DNA of 64,000 nt from Paenibacillus methanolicus (GTDB taxonomy: Bacteria; Bacillota; Bacilli; Paenibacillales; Paenibacillaceae), in the NCBI RefSeq assembly GCF_008124765.1, contig NZ_VNHS01000001.1, positions 310,001 to 374,000 of the forward strand, read 5' to 3'. The translations under genes were made by a program, and so were the position numbers. Below are positions 17,063-26,408 of this stretch, in pieces; within the stretch, counting starts at the first letter, position 1, and every line of letters starts with the position of its first letter. The notes beneath the pieces are model-generated. The model was given only the letters and a program-made list of their open reading frames with translations. It ran no database searches and was not told where the DNA came from.

Positions 17063-18412
17063 ATGAAGCGGAACAGATGGATGTCGGCCTCGCTTGTCCT
17101 CGCGTTGACGGTCAGTCTGCTGGCGGCTTGTTCCGGCAACGGCGGCAACGGCGGAGAAGTCAATTCCGGGGGGAATGGCAAGACAGAGACGGAATCGTCG
17201 TCAGGCGGCAAGAAGACGGAGGTCATCAAGCTGAAAATGTGGGGCGGCGTGCCGGTGGAGGCCGGTCCTCAAGCGGTCGTGGACGCGTGGAACGCCGAGC
17301 ATCCCGACATTCAAGTCGAATACGAGCGGTTCGTCAACGACGACGCGGGCAACATGAAGCTGGATACCGCCTTGACGACCGGGCAAGGGGCGGACTTGTT
17401 CGTCAACTACGCCATGCCGCGGCTCAAGCAGCGCATCGACGCGGGGCAGGCGCTCGATCTGAGCGAATTCGCGGATTACAATATCGACGAGCAAATGGGG
17501 AGGGACGCGTCGCAGTGGAAGGTGGACGGCAAGTATTACGGCATGCCGACGACGCGGGGCATCTCGTTCATGTGGTTGAACAAGGACATGCTCGACGCGG
17601 CGGGTCTGCCGATCCCGCCTGCCGATTGGACATGGGCGGATTTGCGCGAATACGCGAAGAAGTTGAAGACGGACGCGACGTGGGGGCTGCTTCGCCACGA
17701 GGCGATCTTCATGAATCCGTTCAACAGCGTGTTGGAATCGGTCGGCGTCACAAGGGCGGACGGTACTTCGAATCTGGATCATCCGCTGCTCAAGGAAGGT
17801 TTCTCGACGTGGCACGACATGATGTTCGCGGACAAATCGACGCCGACCTACGGCGAGCAGATGACGAGCAAAATGCCGGTCGACACCATGTTCCTCAAGG
17901 GCGAATCGGCGATGCTCGACGCGGGCGGCTTCATCTTCCGGAATGCGAACAATCTGACCGACAACCCGCGCACGTTCAAAATCGCGTTCGCGACGACGCC
18001 GAGAATGTCGGCGGATCAGCAGGGCGCGAAGGCGGCCGGCGGTCTGGGCGACGTCCTCTCGATCAACGCCAAATCGGCGAACAAGGAAGCCGCCTGGCAA
18101 TTCCTGAAGTGGTACGCGGACGGCGGCATGCTGCCGATGGCCGCGGGAGGACGGATTCCGGCCTCCAAATCGGTGAACGGCGACGAAGCCGCGGCGCTGC
18201 TGCTCAAGGGCGTCGAAGACAAGTATGATATCGATTCGCTGAAGAAAGTCGTGTTCGGCCAATTCGAGACATTCGTCGAATCGCTGCCGCAGCAGGTCGT
18301 CGACATCCGCAAGGCGGAATACGAGAAATATTTGCTGCAGCAGGCGGAATTGGACGCGTCGCTCGCCGAGATGGCCGAGAAGCATAACGAGTTTCTGAAG
18401 CAGCAGCCATAG
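17063..18412 (+). CDS. Sugar ABC transporter solute-binding lipoprotein (importer 1)
   Basis: This 449-residue protein has a lipoprotein signal peptide with lipobox LAAC (Cys23), a glycine/serine/asparagine-rich linker, and a family 1 extracellular solute-binding fold (VIKLKMWGGVP, WNAEHPDIQVEYERF, WKVDGKYYGMPTTRG, and the late AAWQFLKWYADGG). It captures a sugar or oligosaccharide outside the membrane and hands it to the two permeases encoded next. The start follows GGGGAGG. The preceding 186-bp gap contains a CCTCCGCGCGGAGG palindrome (16899-16912) and presumably the regulator-controlled promoter. Its ligand is unknown. Confidence 0.92.
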   Translation: MKRNRWMSASLVLALTVSLLAACSGNGGNGGEVNSGGNGKTETESSSGGKKTEVIKLKMWGGVPVEAGPQAVVDAWNAEHPDIQVEYERFVNDDAGNMKLDTALTTGQGADLFVNYAMPRLKQRIDAGQALDLSEFADYNIDEQMGRDASQWKVDGKYYGMPTTRGISFMWLNKDMLDAAGLPIPPADWTWADLREYAKKLKTDATWGLLRHEAIFMNPFNSVLESVGVTRADGTSNLDHPLLKEGFSTWHDMMFADKSTPTYGEQMTSKMPVDTMFLKGESAMLDAGGFIFRNANNLTDNPRTFKIAFATTPRMSADQQGAKAAGGLGDVLSINAKSANKEAAWQFLKWYADGGMLPMAAGGRIPASKSVNGDEAAALLLKGVEDKYDIDSLKKVVFGQFETFVESLPQQVVDIRKAEYEKYLLQQAELDASLAEMAEKHNEFLKQQP

Positions 18413-18503
18413 AAGACGTTCAAGGGGGAAGGTACGATTGCCGCTTCCTCCTTTCTTATTCCCGCCGGGGGACTGCCCGGCGACAAGAGGAGGGGATTCA
18501 TGC

Positions 18504-19382
18504 ATGAGCGGCTGGAGAAAGAAGGAGCGATTATGGGGATTGTTGTTCATCGGTCCCAATCTGCTCGGCGTGACGCTCTTCTTCATCCTGCCGGCGCTAT
18601 TCTCGTTCGGGCTGCTGTTCACCGATTACCGGTTTGCGAATCCCGATATGAATTTCGTCGGACTGGGCAATTTGAAGCGATTGTTTCACGACGAGCTGTT
18701 CTACCTCGCGCTGAAGAACACGGCCTTGTTCCTGGCCTCGGTGCCGGTGTCGATCGGACTGGCGTTCCTCGTTGCGCTGGCATTGAACAAGAGCGTCTAT
18801 CTGCGGTCGCTGCTGCGAGCGATGTTCTTCATGCCCTACATCACGAGCGGCATCGCCATCGCGTTCGTCTGGATGCTGCTGTTCCAGCCGTCGAAAGGTC
18901 CGATCAACCAGCTGCTGCGCGCCGTCGGCATCGAGAACCCGCCAGGCTGGTTCTCCACTACGGACACGTCGATGCTCGCGATCGACATCATTTGGATATG
19001 GTTCATGCTCGGCTATTTCATGATCATCTATTTGGCCGCGCTGCAGGAGCTGAACTCCGAATTGCTGGAGGCGGCCAAGATCGACGGCGCGCGCGGCTGG
19101 GTCACCGTCCGTCGGATCATATGGCCTTTGGTCAGTCCGACCACGTTCTTGCTGCTCGTCACGGGTCTGATCATGTCGATCAAGACGTTCGGCATCATTC
19201 AAGCGATCACGCAGGGCGGACCGGGGAACAGCACGACGATCGTGTCGCTCTACGTCTACCGGACGGCCTTTAGCTATTACGAAATGGGGTACGCCTCCGC
19301 AATCTCGTGGGTGCTGTTCGCCATCATCCTGTTCATCACGCTCATCCAGTGGTTCGGCCAGAAGAAGTGGGTTCATTATTGA
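18504..19382 (+). CDS. ABC transporter permease, MalF/UgpA type (importer 1)
   Basis: This 292-residue protein has six membrane segments and the EAA loop (EAAKIDGARGW) that contacts the ATPase. The N-terminal pattern (LLFIGPNLLGVTLFFILPA) is typical of sugar permeases of the MalF/UgpA group. The start at 18504 follows AGGAGGGG with eight-base spacing; an upstream ATG at 18438 is unsupported. The 91-base gap after the binding-protein gene contains no clear terminator. It forms the channel with the next gene's product. No ATPase gene accompanies it. Confidence 0.92.
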   Translation: MSGWRKKERLWGLLFIGPNLLGVTLFFILPALFSFGLLFTDYRFANPDMNFVGLGNLKRLFHDELFYLALKNTALFLASVPVSIGLAFLVALALNKSVYLRSLLRAMFFMPYITSGIAIAFVWMLLFQPSKGPINQLLRAVGIENPPGWFSTTDTSMLAIDIIWIWFMLGYFMIIYLAALQELNSELLEAAKIDGARGWVTVRRIIWPLVSPTTFLLLVTGLIMSIKTFGIIQAITQGGPGNSTTIVSLYVYRTAFSYYEMGYASAISWVLFAIILFITLIQWFGQKKWVHY

Positions 19383-19399
19383 GAAAGGGGGACATCCCC

Positions 19400-20233
19400 G
19401 TGCAGATTCGATCGATTTCTTGGCGCAAAAGCGCGGCGACGGCGATCATGTTCGCGCTCGGCCTGCTGATGATCCTGCCTTTCCTCTGGATGATCAGCAC
19501 GTCGGTGAAACGGCCGGACGAGGTATTCGAATATCCGATTCGGTGGCTGCCGGACCAGCTGCTGTGGAAGCATCATCTCAAGGTGTGGTCTGGTCCGAAA
19601 GGTTTCGCGCTCTATTACGCCAACTCGCTGAAGATCGCGATTATCGCGACCGTAGGCTCCACGTTCCTGGCGGCTTTCGCGGCCTACGGCTTCTCCCGCA
19701 TCGCGTTCAAGGGACGAGATACGTTGTTCGTCCTGTATTTGTCCATGATGATGATTCCGCCGCAGGTGCTGTTCGTGCCGAAATTCATCATGTTCGAATG
19801 GGCGGGCATTTACAACACCCATTGGGCGCTTATACTACCGGGGCTTGTCAGCATATTCGGCGTGTTCCTGCTGCGCCAGTTCTTCGTCGGCATTCCCAAG
19901 GAGATCACGGAATCCGCCTTCATCGACGGGGCCGGGCATCTGCGCATCTTCGGCCAGCTAATGCTGCCGCTGGCCAAACCGGCGATCGCGACGTTCATGA
20001 TCATCGATTTCTCGTGGCATTGGAACGATTACGAGAACGCGCTCGTCTTCTTGACCGAGAGCGATCTATATACGGTGCCGCTCGGCCTGCAGAACTTCAT
20101 CCTGGAGTACAACATCGATTACAACGGCATGATGGCGGCCGCGACGGCGGGGATTCTGCCGATGCTGCTCGTCTTCATGGCTGGCCAGCGATTCATTATC
20201 GAAGGCATATCCAGCTCGTCGGTCAAAGGATGA
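19400..20233 (+). CDS. ABC transporter permease, MalG/UgpE type (importer 1)
   Basis: This 277-residue protein has six membrane segments and the EAA loop (ESAFIDGAGHLRIFGQLMLP). The last residues (GISSSSVKG) match the conserved C-terminal VKG of MalG-type permeases. A GTG start at 19400 follows AAAGGGGG and fits the family length; the longer frame to 19307 overlaps the previous gene and has no signal for initiation. The gene is 17 bases after its partner permease and 40 bases before an FAD oxidoreductase, so all are likely one operon. Confidence 0.92.
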   Translation: MQIRSISWRKSAATAIMFALGLLMILPFLWMISTSVKRPDEVFEYPIRWLPDQLLWKHHLKVWSGPKGFALYYANSLKIAIIATVGSTFLAAFAAYGFSRIAFKGRDTLFVLYLSMMMIPPQVLFVPKFIMFEWAGIYNTHWALILPGLVSIFGVFLLRQFFVGIPKEITESAFIDGAGHLRIFGQLMLPLAKPAIATFMIIDFSWHWNDYENALVFLTESDLYTVPLGLQNFILEYNIDYNGMMAAATAGILPMLLVFMAGQRFIIEGISSSSVKG

Positions 20234-20273
20234 TCGGGCCGCGGGCTGAAGCGAAAGGGGACGAAAACGTCAA

Positions 20274-22523
20274 ATGAGAGACGAGACGGTTCAGACGGAT
20301 ATCACGGTTATCGGAGGCGGACTGGCCGGCGTATGCGCCGCGGTCGCGGCGGCGAGGCTCGGGCGCACAGTCGCGCTTGTGCATAACCGGGCGGTGCTCG
20401 GCGGTAATTCGAGCAGCGAGGTGCGGGTGTGGGTATGCGGCGCGACCTCGCACGGGAAGAACAGGTATGCCCGGGAGAGCGGCATCATGGGCGAGATGTT
20501 CGCGGAGAATCAGTATCGTAATCCGGACGGCAACCCGTACCTGTGGGATTTGGTCGTGCTCGAGACGGTGAAGGCCGAGCCGAACATCCGGCTGTTCCTC
20601 AATACCGATGTCCACGAAACGGAGGCGACGGGTCCTGAAGAGGAGCGGCGAATCGCGTCGGTCACCGGCTGGATGATGGGCTCGGAGCGGCGCATCCGTT
20701 TCGAGAGCGCGTTTTTCCTTGACTGCACGGGCGACGGGTTGGTCGGCTTTCTCGCCGGGGCGCGATACCGGATCGGACGCGAGGCGAAGCATGAATACGG
20801 CGAGGAATGGGCGCCGGATACGGCCGACGACATTACGCTCGGCAGCACGATTCTGTTCTATACGAAGGACGCCGGACATCCCGTCCGCTTCGTTCCGCCT
20901 TCGTTCGCCAAAGATATCGCGAAAACGTCCATCCCGATGCGGCGCGTCATCCGCAGCGGCGATTCGGGTTGCCATTACTGGTGGATCGAATGGGGCGGCG
21001 AGCTGGATACCGTCCACGACAACGAGCGGATTCGCGACGAACTGTGGTCGGCGATCTACGGGATCTGGGATTATATCAAAAACTCCGGCCGCTTCGAAGC
21101 CGAACGGATGACGCTCGAGTGGGTCGGCGCGCTCCCCGGCAAGCGCGAATATCGCCGGTTCGTCGGCGATTACGTGCTCAATCAGCGCGATATTATGCGG
21201 CAGGAGCCGTTCGCCGACCGGATCGCGTTCGGCGGCTGGTCGATCGACCTGCATCCTCCGCAGGGGATGTACGCGGGCGAGTCCGGTTCCAAGCATATGT
21301 ACGCCGACGGCGTCTACCACATCCCGTTCCGTTCGTTGTATTCCGCGAACGTCGCGAATCTCCTGTTCGCCGGACGCAACATCAGCGCTTCGCACGTGGC
21401 TTTCGGGACAACACGGGTCATGGCGACGTGCGCGGTCATCGGCGAAGCGGCCGGCTCCGGCGCGGCGTTGTGCGCGGAGCTCGGCATGACGCCATCCGAG
21501 CTTGCGCAAGGCCGCATGACGGAGCTGCAGCAGCTTATGCTCAAGCAGGATGCGTCCATTATCGGCCTGCGCAGCGAGGACGCGGCGGATTTGGCGAGGC
21601 AGGCGAAGGCGGAGGCATCGTCCGCGCTTCGACGCCTAGCCGCCGAGGAGGCGGATTCGGAATATCCGCTCGCGTCGGATGTCGGTCAGTTGATTCCGAT
21701 CGATCCGAAGTTGAACGGGCTCGAGCTGCTGCTGAGCGCTTCGGAGCCGACCGCCTTGCAGGTCGAAGTGTGGGATACGGGACGCGCGGAGAACTACGTC
21801 CCTCGTGCGAGAAAGGCGGAAGTCCTGGTGAACGTGCCGAACGGGGAGAAGCAATGGCTGCCGATCCCGATCGCATGGGAGCCGGGCGAGGCGCAGAATG
21901 CGTTCTTGATCGTGCGGGCGAACGATCGCATTACGCTGTATCCGTCGGCTTCGCCGGTGACGGGGGTGCTGCCGTTCTACTCCGACCAGGTCGACGAGCA
22001 GGCGCGCGGGTCGATTACCGACGGGAAGCCGCAGCCGCTGCTGGATTGGGAGATGAACCGGATGGGGCGGCGCCCGTTCTGCTTCCGGATCGCCGGCGAG
22101 TCCAACGTCTTCGCGGCCGAGCGGATCGTCGACGGCTATCACCGCCCTTACGGACAGCCGCATCTATGGGTGTCGGAGCCGATGCAAGATGGACGGGAAG
22201 AGTGGGTATCGCTCACTTGGGCGGAGCCCGTAAGCATCCGTGAAATCCGGTTGACCTTTAACGACGATCTCAATGAGGATCTAATCAACCTGCATCACCA
22301 CCGGACGCCTTTCGACGTCATGCCGGAGCTGGTCAAGGATTATCGGATCGAAGCGTGGCAGGAGGCGAGCTGGCGGACGATCGCGGCCGAACGGAATAAC
22401 CGCAAGCGTCATCGGGTTCACCGTCTGCCGAAGCCGATCGAGGCGTCGCGGCTGCGCGTGGTCGTAGAGTCGACGAACGGCGGCAAGCGCGCGGAGATCG
22501 TGGAAGTTAGGGTGTACGGGTAA
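20274..22523 (+). CDS. FAD-dependent oxidoreductase (FAD_oxidored family) with C-terminal beta-rich domain
   Basis: This 749-residue protein begins with an FAD-binding Rossmann motif (ITVIGGGLAGVCAAVAAARLG) and a conserved GGNSSSEVRVW segment; a second FAD-contacting region is near LLFAGRNISASHVAFG. This is the FAD_oxidored pattern common in bacterial polysaccharide-use clusters. The C-terminal 250 residues or so look beta-rich, possibly a carbohydrate-contacting module. There is no signal peptide, so it probably acts on an imported sugar in the cytoplasm. It is the last gene of importer operon 1. The substrate and electron acceptor are unknown; annotations of such proteins as lyases in databases would be misleading. 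Confidence 0.85.
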   Translation: MRDETVQTDITVIGGGLAGVCAAVAAARLGRTVALVHNRAVLGGNSSSEVRVWVCGATSHGKNRYARESGIMGEMFAENQYRNPDGNPYLWDLVVLETVKAEPNIRLFLNTDVHETEATGPEEERRIASVTGWMMGSERRIRFESAFFLDCTGDGLVGFLAGARYRIGREAKHEYGEEWAPDTADDITLGSTILFYTKDAGHPVRFVPPSFAKDIAKTSIPMRRVIRSGDSGCHYWWIEWGGELDTVHDNERIRDELWSAIYGIWDYIKNSGRFEAERMTLEWVGALPGKREYRRFVGDYVLNQRDIMRQEPFADRIAFGGWSIDLHPPQGMYAGESGSKHMYADGVYHIPFRSLYSANVANLLFAGRNISASHVAFGTTRVMATCAVIGEAAGSGAALCAELGMTPSELAQGRMTELQQLMLKQDASIIGLRSEDAADLARQAKAEASSALRRLAAEEADSEYPLASDVGQLIPIDPKLNGLELLLSASEPTALQVEVWDTGRAENYVPRARKAEVLVNVPNGEKQWLPIPIAWEPGEAQNAFLIVRANDRITLYPSASPVTGVLPFYSDQVDEQARGSITDGKPQPLLDWEMNRMGRRPFCFRIAGESNVFAAERIVDGYHRPYGQPHLWVSEPMQDGREEWVSLTWAEPVSIREIRLTFNDDLNEDLINLHHHRTPFDVMPELVKDYRIEAWQEASWRTIAAERNNRKRHRVHRLPKPIEASRLRVVVESTNGGKRAEIVEVRVYG

Positions 22524-22621
22524 AGAAAGTCGCTTTTGTCCATGGGATGCCGCGACTGGAGGCGACGTCTTACGCGCTTGGCGATTATTACTACGTCTGA
22601 TCATTTGCCGAACGAGAGGAA

Positions 22622-22648
22622 GACCTTGGTCCCGTGACCAGGGTCTCT
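22622..22648 (+). terminator. Terminator-like hairpin after operon 1
   Basis: AGACCTTGGTC and GACCAGGGTCT pair with one wobble around a 4-base loop, followed by CTT only. It marks the end of operon 1. The rest of the 251-bp gap (22524-22774) holds the promoter region of the next kinase. Confidence 0.55.
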
Positions 22649-22704
22649 TCGGCATGCCTGCTCGGATATAGAAATACCTGCCCCGACCTAGAGTTTACCG
22701 CATG

Positions 22705-22731
22705 TTGCCTACACCCGGTTTGCTATATAGT
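22705..22731 (+). promoter_or_regulatory. Possible promoter for kinase-regulator pair 2
   Basis: TTGCCT (22705-22710) and TATAGT (22726-22731) are 15 bases apart, shorter than ideal. The box lies 44 bases before the start codon. Confidence 0.3.
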
Positions 22732-22774
22732 GATAGTATGCGAGCTTCCTTGCCGACCGAAAGGAGAAGGACCT

Positions 22775-24685
22775 ATGACTCAACGACCATTACCGCGGAA
22801 CCGCTCCGCATCTGCTTCGCGATCACCCGGCACGTCTAGGGTCGTCTCCCCGACCAATCGGCCGTCTTGGCCCCAACGTCTCTTCTATTCCATCTCGTTC
22901 AAACGCCGGCTGTGGTTGACGTTCGTGCTGCTGATTACCGTCAGTCTCGCTTCCGTCGGCACGATCGCCTACCTGATCGCCGCGAGCGAAATTCAGCGGA
23001 CCGCCCTGCAAGCAAGCCGGGATACCGTCAATCAATCCGCGCAGATCGTGAGCGAGCGGATGAAAAATATCGGCACCGCCGTCCGGGCGCTCATGTTCAG
23101 CGACGCCTTCCAGGATATGATGCTCGACGTCCAGCGCGGCGACCGGAACGGGTATTACAAGTGGCTGTCGCTCCTGCAGCCGGCCTTCTCGCAAGTGAAA
23201 TTCAATGACGCGATGATCCATAGCATGCTGATCGCGACGCCGATCGGCGATTTCTACCCGACCTCGAACGTGCGCAGCGCCGGCGTTTCTTTCTACGAAT
23301 CCGATTTGTACGCGGAATTCAAGACGCAAGGCCGCGGCTTTTGGACGAGCGGGCATGCCGATCCGTTCTTCAAGGACGGCGAGCGCGTCGTCTCTCTCGT
23401 CGCGGAAGGCGTGCTGGACGTGTCCGATCATATGCGGACGCTCGACGTGTTCGTCGTCGTGAACGTCAGAGAATCGGATCTGGTCGATCTGTTCATGGAC
23501 AGCCTGAGCCAAGGCGATAAAGCCTATGCGTTCCTCGACTCGTCCGGCGGCCTGGTGGCATCGGCGACGATCGACGATGCGGCCTACGACTTTATGAACG
23601 AGCCGAGCTTCGCCGAGCGGCTGACGCCGGCGCCGTCGGGCGACTTCTTCTTCCGCCAGGACGGGGACGATTATTTGGTCAACTTCAGCCGTCTCCCGGT
23701 CAAGGAGGAATGGATGATCGTCGGGGTGCAGTCCAAGGCGAAACTGCTGGCGAAGTTAAGCGGCATCAAGCGAGCGACGATCGCCGTCGTCGCCGGATTC
23801 GTGCTGCTGTCGCTCATGATCGCCAATCGGCTGACCTACGTGCTGCTGCGGCCGCTGTTCCAGCTGCAGCGCGTTATGAAGCGGGTGGAGGAGAACGATC
23901 TCGACGTCCGGTACGAAAGCCCCTATATGGACGAGGTGACCCAGGTCGGCTTCCGCTTCAACCGGATGCTCGAAGAGATCGCACAGTTGATCGACGACGT
24001 GAAGAGCCGGGAGCGGGAGAAGCGACGGGCGGAATTCAAGGCGCTCACGGCGCAGATGGATCCGCATTTCTTCTACAACACGCTGCATACGATTCACTGC
24101 AAATCCGTGCTCGGCGAGAATGAGGACGTCAGCGAGATGATTCTGGCGCTGTCGCATATGTTCCAGCTGAGCTTAAGCGGAGGCCGGGAACGCATTACGC
24201 TCCGGGAGGAGCTGGAGCATGTCGGCAACTACGTGGCGATCCAGCAGAAATCGTACGAGCGGCTGTTCCGGTGCCGGATCGAGGCGGACCCGGAGGCGCT
24301 GAATTGCTTGGTGCCCAAAATCATGCTGCAGCCGCTCGTCGAGAACAGTATTCTTCACGGATTCTCCGACCGCGGCGAGGGCGGCGACGTTCGGGTGGCC
24401 GCCGAGCTTGGCGCGGATTCCCTGCTGCTTACGGTGGAGGATAACGGCTCCGGCTTTGATCCTGCGCGGGTGCGGGAACGCATGACAAATCCGCCCGAAG
24501 GCAAGCATGGTTACGCGCTTCGGAACATCGCGCAGCGGCTGCAGTTGTTCTACGGCGAGGATGGCGCGGCATTCATGCTGGAACATAACGAATCGGGCGG
24601 CGCGCGTATTACGCTGCGGCTGCCGCGCGAAGAAGGGGGCGGGAGAGAGGATGCAGGAGAAAATCGCGCGCATGTGCGTGATTGA
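22775..24685 (+). CDS. YesM-type sensor histidine kinase (pair 2)
   Basis: This 636-residue kinase has a basic, proline- and serine-rich N-terminal tail of about 45 residues, a membrane segment (about 48-70), an extracellular sensor region to about 325, a second membrane segment, a HAMP domain, a His_kinase domain with His431 (MDPHFFYNTLHTIH) and an ATPase domain (QPLVENSILHGF, DNGSGFDP). The start at 22775 follows AAAGGAGAAGG; a longer frame reaching 22634 would run through the upstream hairpin and promoter. It overlaps the regulator gene by 35 bases. It probably senses the sugar taken up by importer 2. Confidence 0.93.
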   Translation: MTQRPLPRNRSASASRSPGTSRVVSPTNRPSWPQRLFYSISFKRRLWLTFVLLITVSLASVGTIAYLIAASEIQRTALQASRDTVNQSAQIVSERMKNIGTAVRALMFSDAFQDMMLDVQRGDRNGYYKWLSLLQPAFSQVKFNDAMIHSMLIATPIGDFYPTSNVRSAGVSFYESDLYAEFKTQGRGFWTSGHADPFFKDGERVVSLVAEGVLDVSDHMRTLDVFVVVNVRESDLVDLFMDSLSQGDKAYAFLDSSGGLVASATIDDAAYDFMNEPSFAERLTPAPSGDFFFRQDGDDYLVNFSRLPVKEEWMIVGVQSKAKLLAKLSGIKRATIAVVAGFVLLSLMIANRLTYVLLRPLFQLQRVMKRVEENDLDVRYESPYMDEVTQVGFRFNRMLEEIAQLIDDVKSREREKRRAEFKALTAQMDPHFFYNTLHTIHCKSVLGENEDVSEMILALSHMFQLSLSGGRERITLREELEHVGNYVAIQQKSYERLFRCRIEADPEALNCLVPKIMLQPLVENSILHGFSDRGEGGDVRVAAELGADSLLLTVEDNGSGFDPARVRERMTNPPEGKHGYALRNIAQRLQLFYGEDGAAFMLEHNESGGARITLRLPREEGGGREDAGENRAHVRD

Positions 24686-26285
24686 CGATATTCGCAGCGT
24701 GGTGGACATGGTGACGACGAAAATTCCTTGGGGTGAGCACGGCATCGAGATCGTCGGCAGCGCGACGAACGGCGAAGAGGGACTGGCGCTGATCGAAGCG
24801 CTCAAGCCCGATCTTATCTTGACCGACGTGCGCATGCCGAAGATGGACGGGCTGGAGATGACGCGCCGCTCGCTTGCGCTGTCGCCGGGCAGCAAAGTAG
24901 TTATCTTGAGCGCCTACGCCGATTTCGAATACGCCCAGAAGGCGCTCCAATTCGGCGCGGTAGATTACGTGCGCAAGCCTTTCGCGATTGCCGATCTGAT
25001 CAAGGTCGTCCTGAAGGCGAAGGAACAGTGGCTCGGCGAACAGGCGGAGCGGGAAAAGGTGGGCAAGCTTGCGGCGGCGGTCAAAGAAAGCCTGCCGGCG
25101 CTGCGCCAGCAGTATTTATCGCTATTGATCCATCACCCGACCGACATCGCCGATGCCCGGCAGTGGTGGGGGTTCCTGGAGCTTACGCCGCTCGCGCCGC
25201 CGCTCGCCGTCATGGTCGTCCAGATCGACCAGCTCGCCGAACGGTACGGCAGCTCCGGCTTGCGGGAGCTCGAGCTTGCCCGGTTCGCCTTGCAAAATAT
25301 CGTGGAGGAAACGCTGGCTGCGCGCGCGAAGGCGGTCGTGTTCCGGGAGGCGTTCAACCGGTACGTCTGCCTCGTCGATACCGGGAACCTCGGCGCGCCA
25401 CTGCTCGAGATCGCCGATAATTGCTGCGCGAACATCGCGTCCTATACGAAGTTCACCATATCCGTAGGGATCGGAGAGGAGTCCGTGGATTGGAGAGGGC
25501 TTCCGCGAAGCTATCAGCAGGCGCTCCGCGCGTTGTCCTATCACTTCTATACGGGCGGGGGCGGCGCGTTCCGTTATTCGCCCGCGGACGAACGAGGCAC
25601 GGACGCCTGGATCTACTCCGCCGAGAGCGAGCAGGAGTTTCTGTTTGCCTTCCGCAGCGGTAACTTGGCCAAATGCCGGGCGTGGTTAGACGCGGCGTTC
25701 GTCGAGATGGGCGCCGCCAAGACGCTTCCGGCGCCGAGCGACGCGGAGCATCTATTCCGGGGACTGGCGCTGCGCATGCATCGGATCATGCTGGAGAAGT
25801 TCCCGCGCTCGGCGTTGGCGGCGTTCGAGCGGCTGGCCGATGCGACGAACGACGCTGCTCGCTCGATGGAAATGTCGGATTATCGAGCTTGGCTGAACGG
25901 ACTGTGCGAGGAAGGGTGCGGACTCATGGAGCGAGAGCGGACAAGCGAGTCGCAGCGGATTATTTTCCGGTCCATGGACTATATCAAGGCGAATCTTCAT
26001 CTCGATCTGACGTTGGAGCTGTGCGCGCGCGAGGTGAATCTCAGCTGGGGGTATTACTCGAATTTATTCAAGAAAGCGACGGGAACGACGTTCCAGCATT
26101 ACGTGACGCAGCAGAAGATCGAACGCGCGAAGGCGCTGCTGCTGGCCGACTATCAGGTTCAGGAAATCGCGGACCAGCTGGGCTACGAGCATCGGCGCTA
26201 CTTCAGCGAGGTGTTCAAGAAACAGACGGGGTTGACGCCGACCGAGTTCAAGGAATCGTTCCTGGGGAAGCCGCCGTCGCATTGA
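24651..26285 (+). CDS. YesN-type AraC response regulator (pair 2)
   Basis: This 544-residue protein has a receiver domain (Asp59 in LTDVRMPKMDG, Asp12-Asp13 acidic pocket, Lys in VRKPF), a long central region of about 300 residues typical of YesN proteins, and a C-terminal AraC DNA-binding domain (about residues 440-540, LELCAREVNLSWGYYSNLFKK in part, then VQEIADQLGYEHRRYFSEVFKK in part). The start at 24651 follows GAGAGAGG inside the kinase gene. Its likely target is the importer 2 operon starting 124 bases downstream. It is twice as long as the regulator of pair 1. Confidence 0.93.
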   Translation: MQEKIARMCVIDDIRSVVDMVTTKIPWGEHGIEIVGSATNGEEGLALIEALKPDLILTDVRMPKMDGLEMTRRSLALSPGSKVVILSAYADFEYAQKALQFGAVDYVRKPFAIADLIKVVLKAKEQWLGEQAEREKVGKLAAAVKESLPALRQQYLSLLIHHPTDIADARQWWGFLELTPLAPPLAVMVVQIDQLAERYGSSGLRELELARFALQNIVEETLAARAKAVVFREAFNRYVCLVDTGNLGAPLLEIADNCCANIASYTKFTISVGIGEESVDWRGLPRSYQQALRALSYHFYTGGGGAFRYSPADERGTDAWIYSAESEQEFLFAFRSGNLAKCRAWLDAAFVEMGAAKTLPAPSDAEHLFRGLALRMHRIMLEKFPRSALAAFERLADATNDAARSMEMSDYRAWLNGLCEEGCGLMERERTSESQRIIFRSMDYIKANLHLDLTLELCAREVNLSWGYYSNLFKKATGTTFQHYVTQQKIERAKALLLADYQVQEIADQLGYEHRRYFSEVFKKQTGLTPTEFKESFLGKPPSH

Positions 26286-26408
26286 GCCGCGCAACAACTC
26301 GAAAAAGCTGCCCTCGAACCGCAAGTTGCCGCATTATCGTCCGAAGGCCGATTCTTTATAGTAAAGAGGTAAGCGAAAGCGTTCTTAACAGAAAAGGGAG
26401 GATCATCC

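Noticed and set aside
17201-18622. Long open frame on the minus strand across the binding-protein and permease genes
   Set aside because: It is a shadow of the plus-strand genes caused by high GC; it is rich in Arg/Pro/His and has no family motif or ribosome-binding site.
26368-26390. GAAAGCGTT upstream of importer 2 as a catabolite-responsive site
   Set aside because: Too many mismatches in the outer positions of the CcpA consensus.
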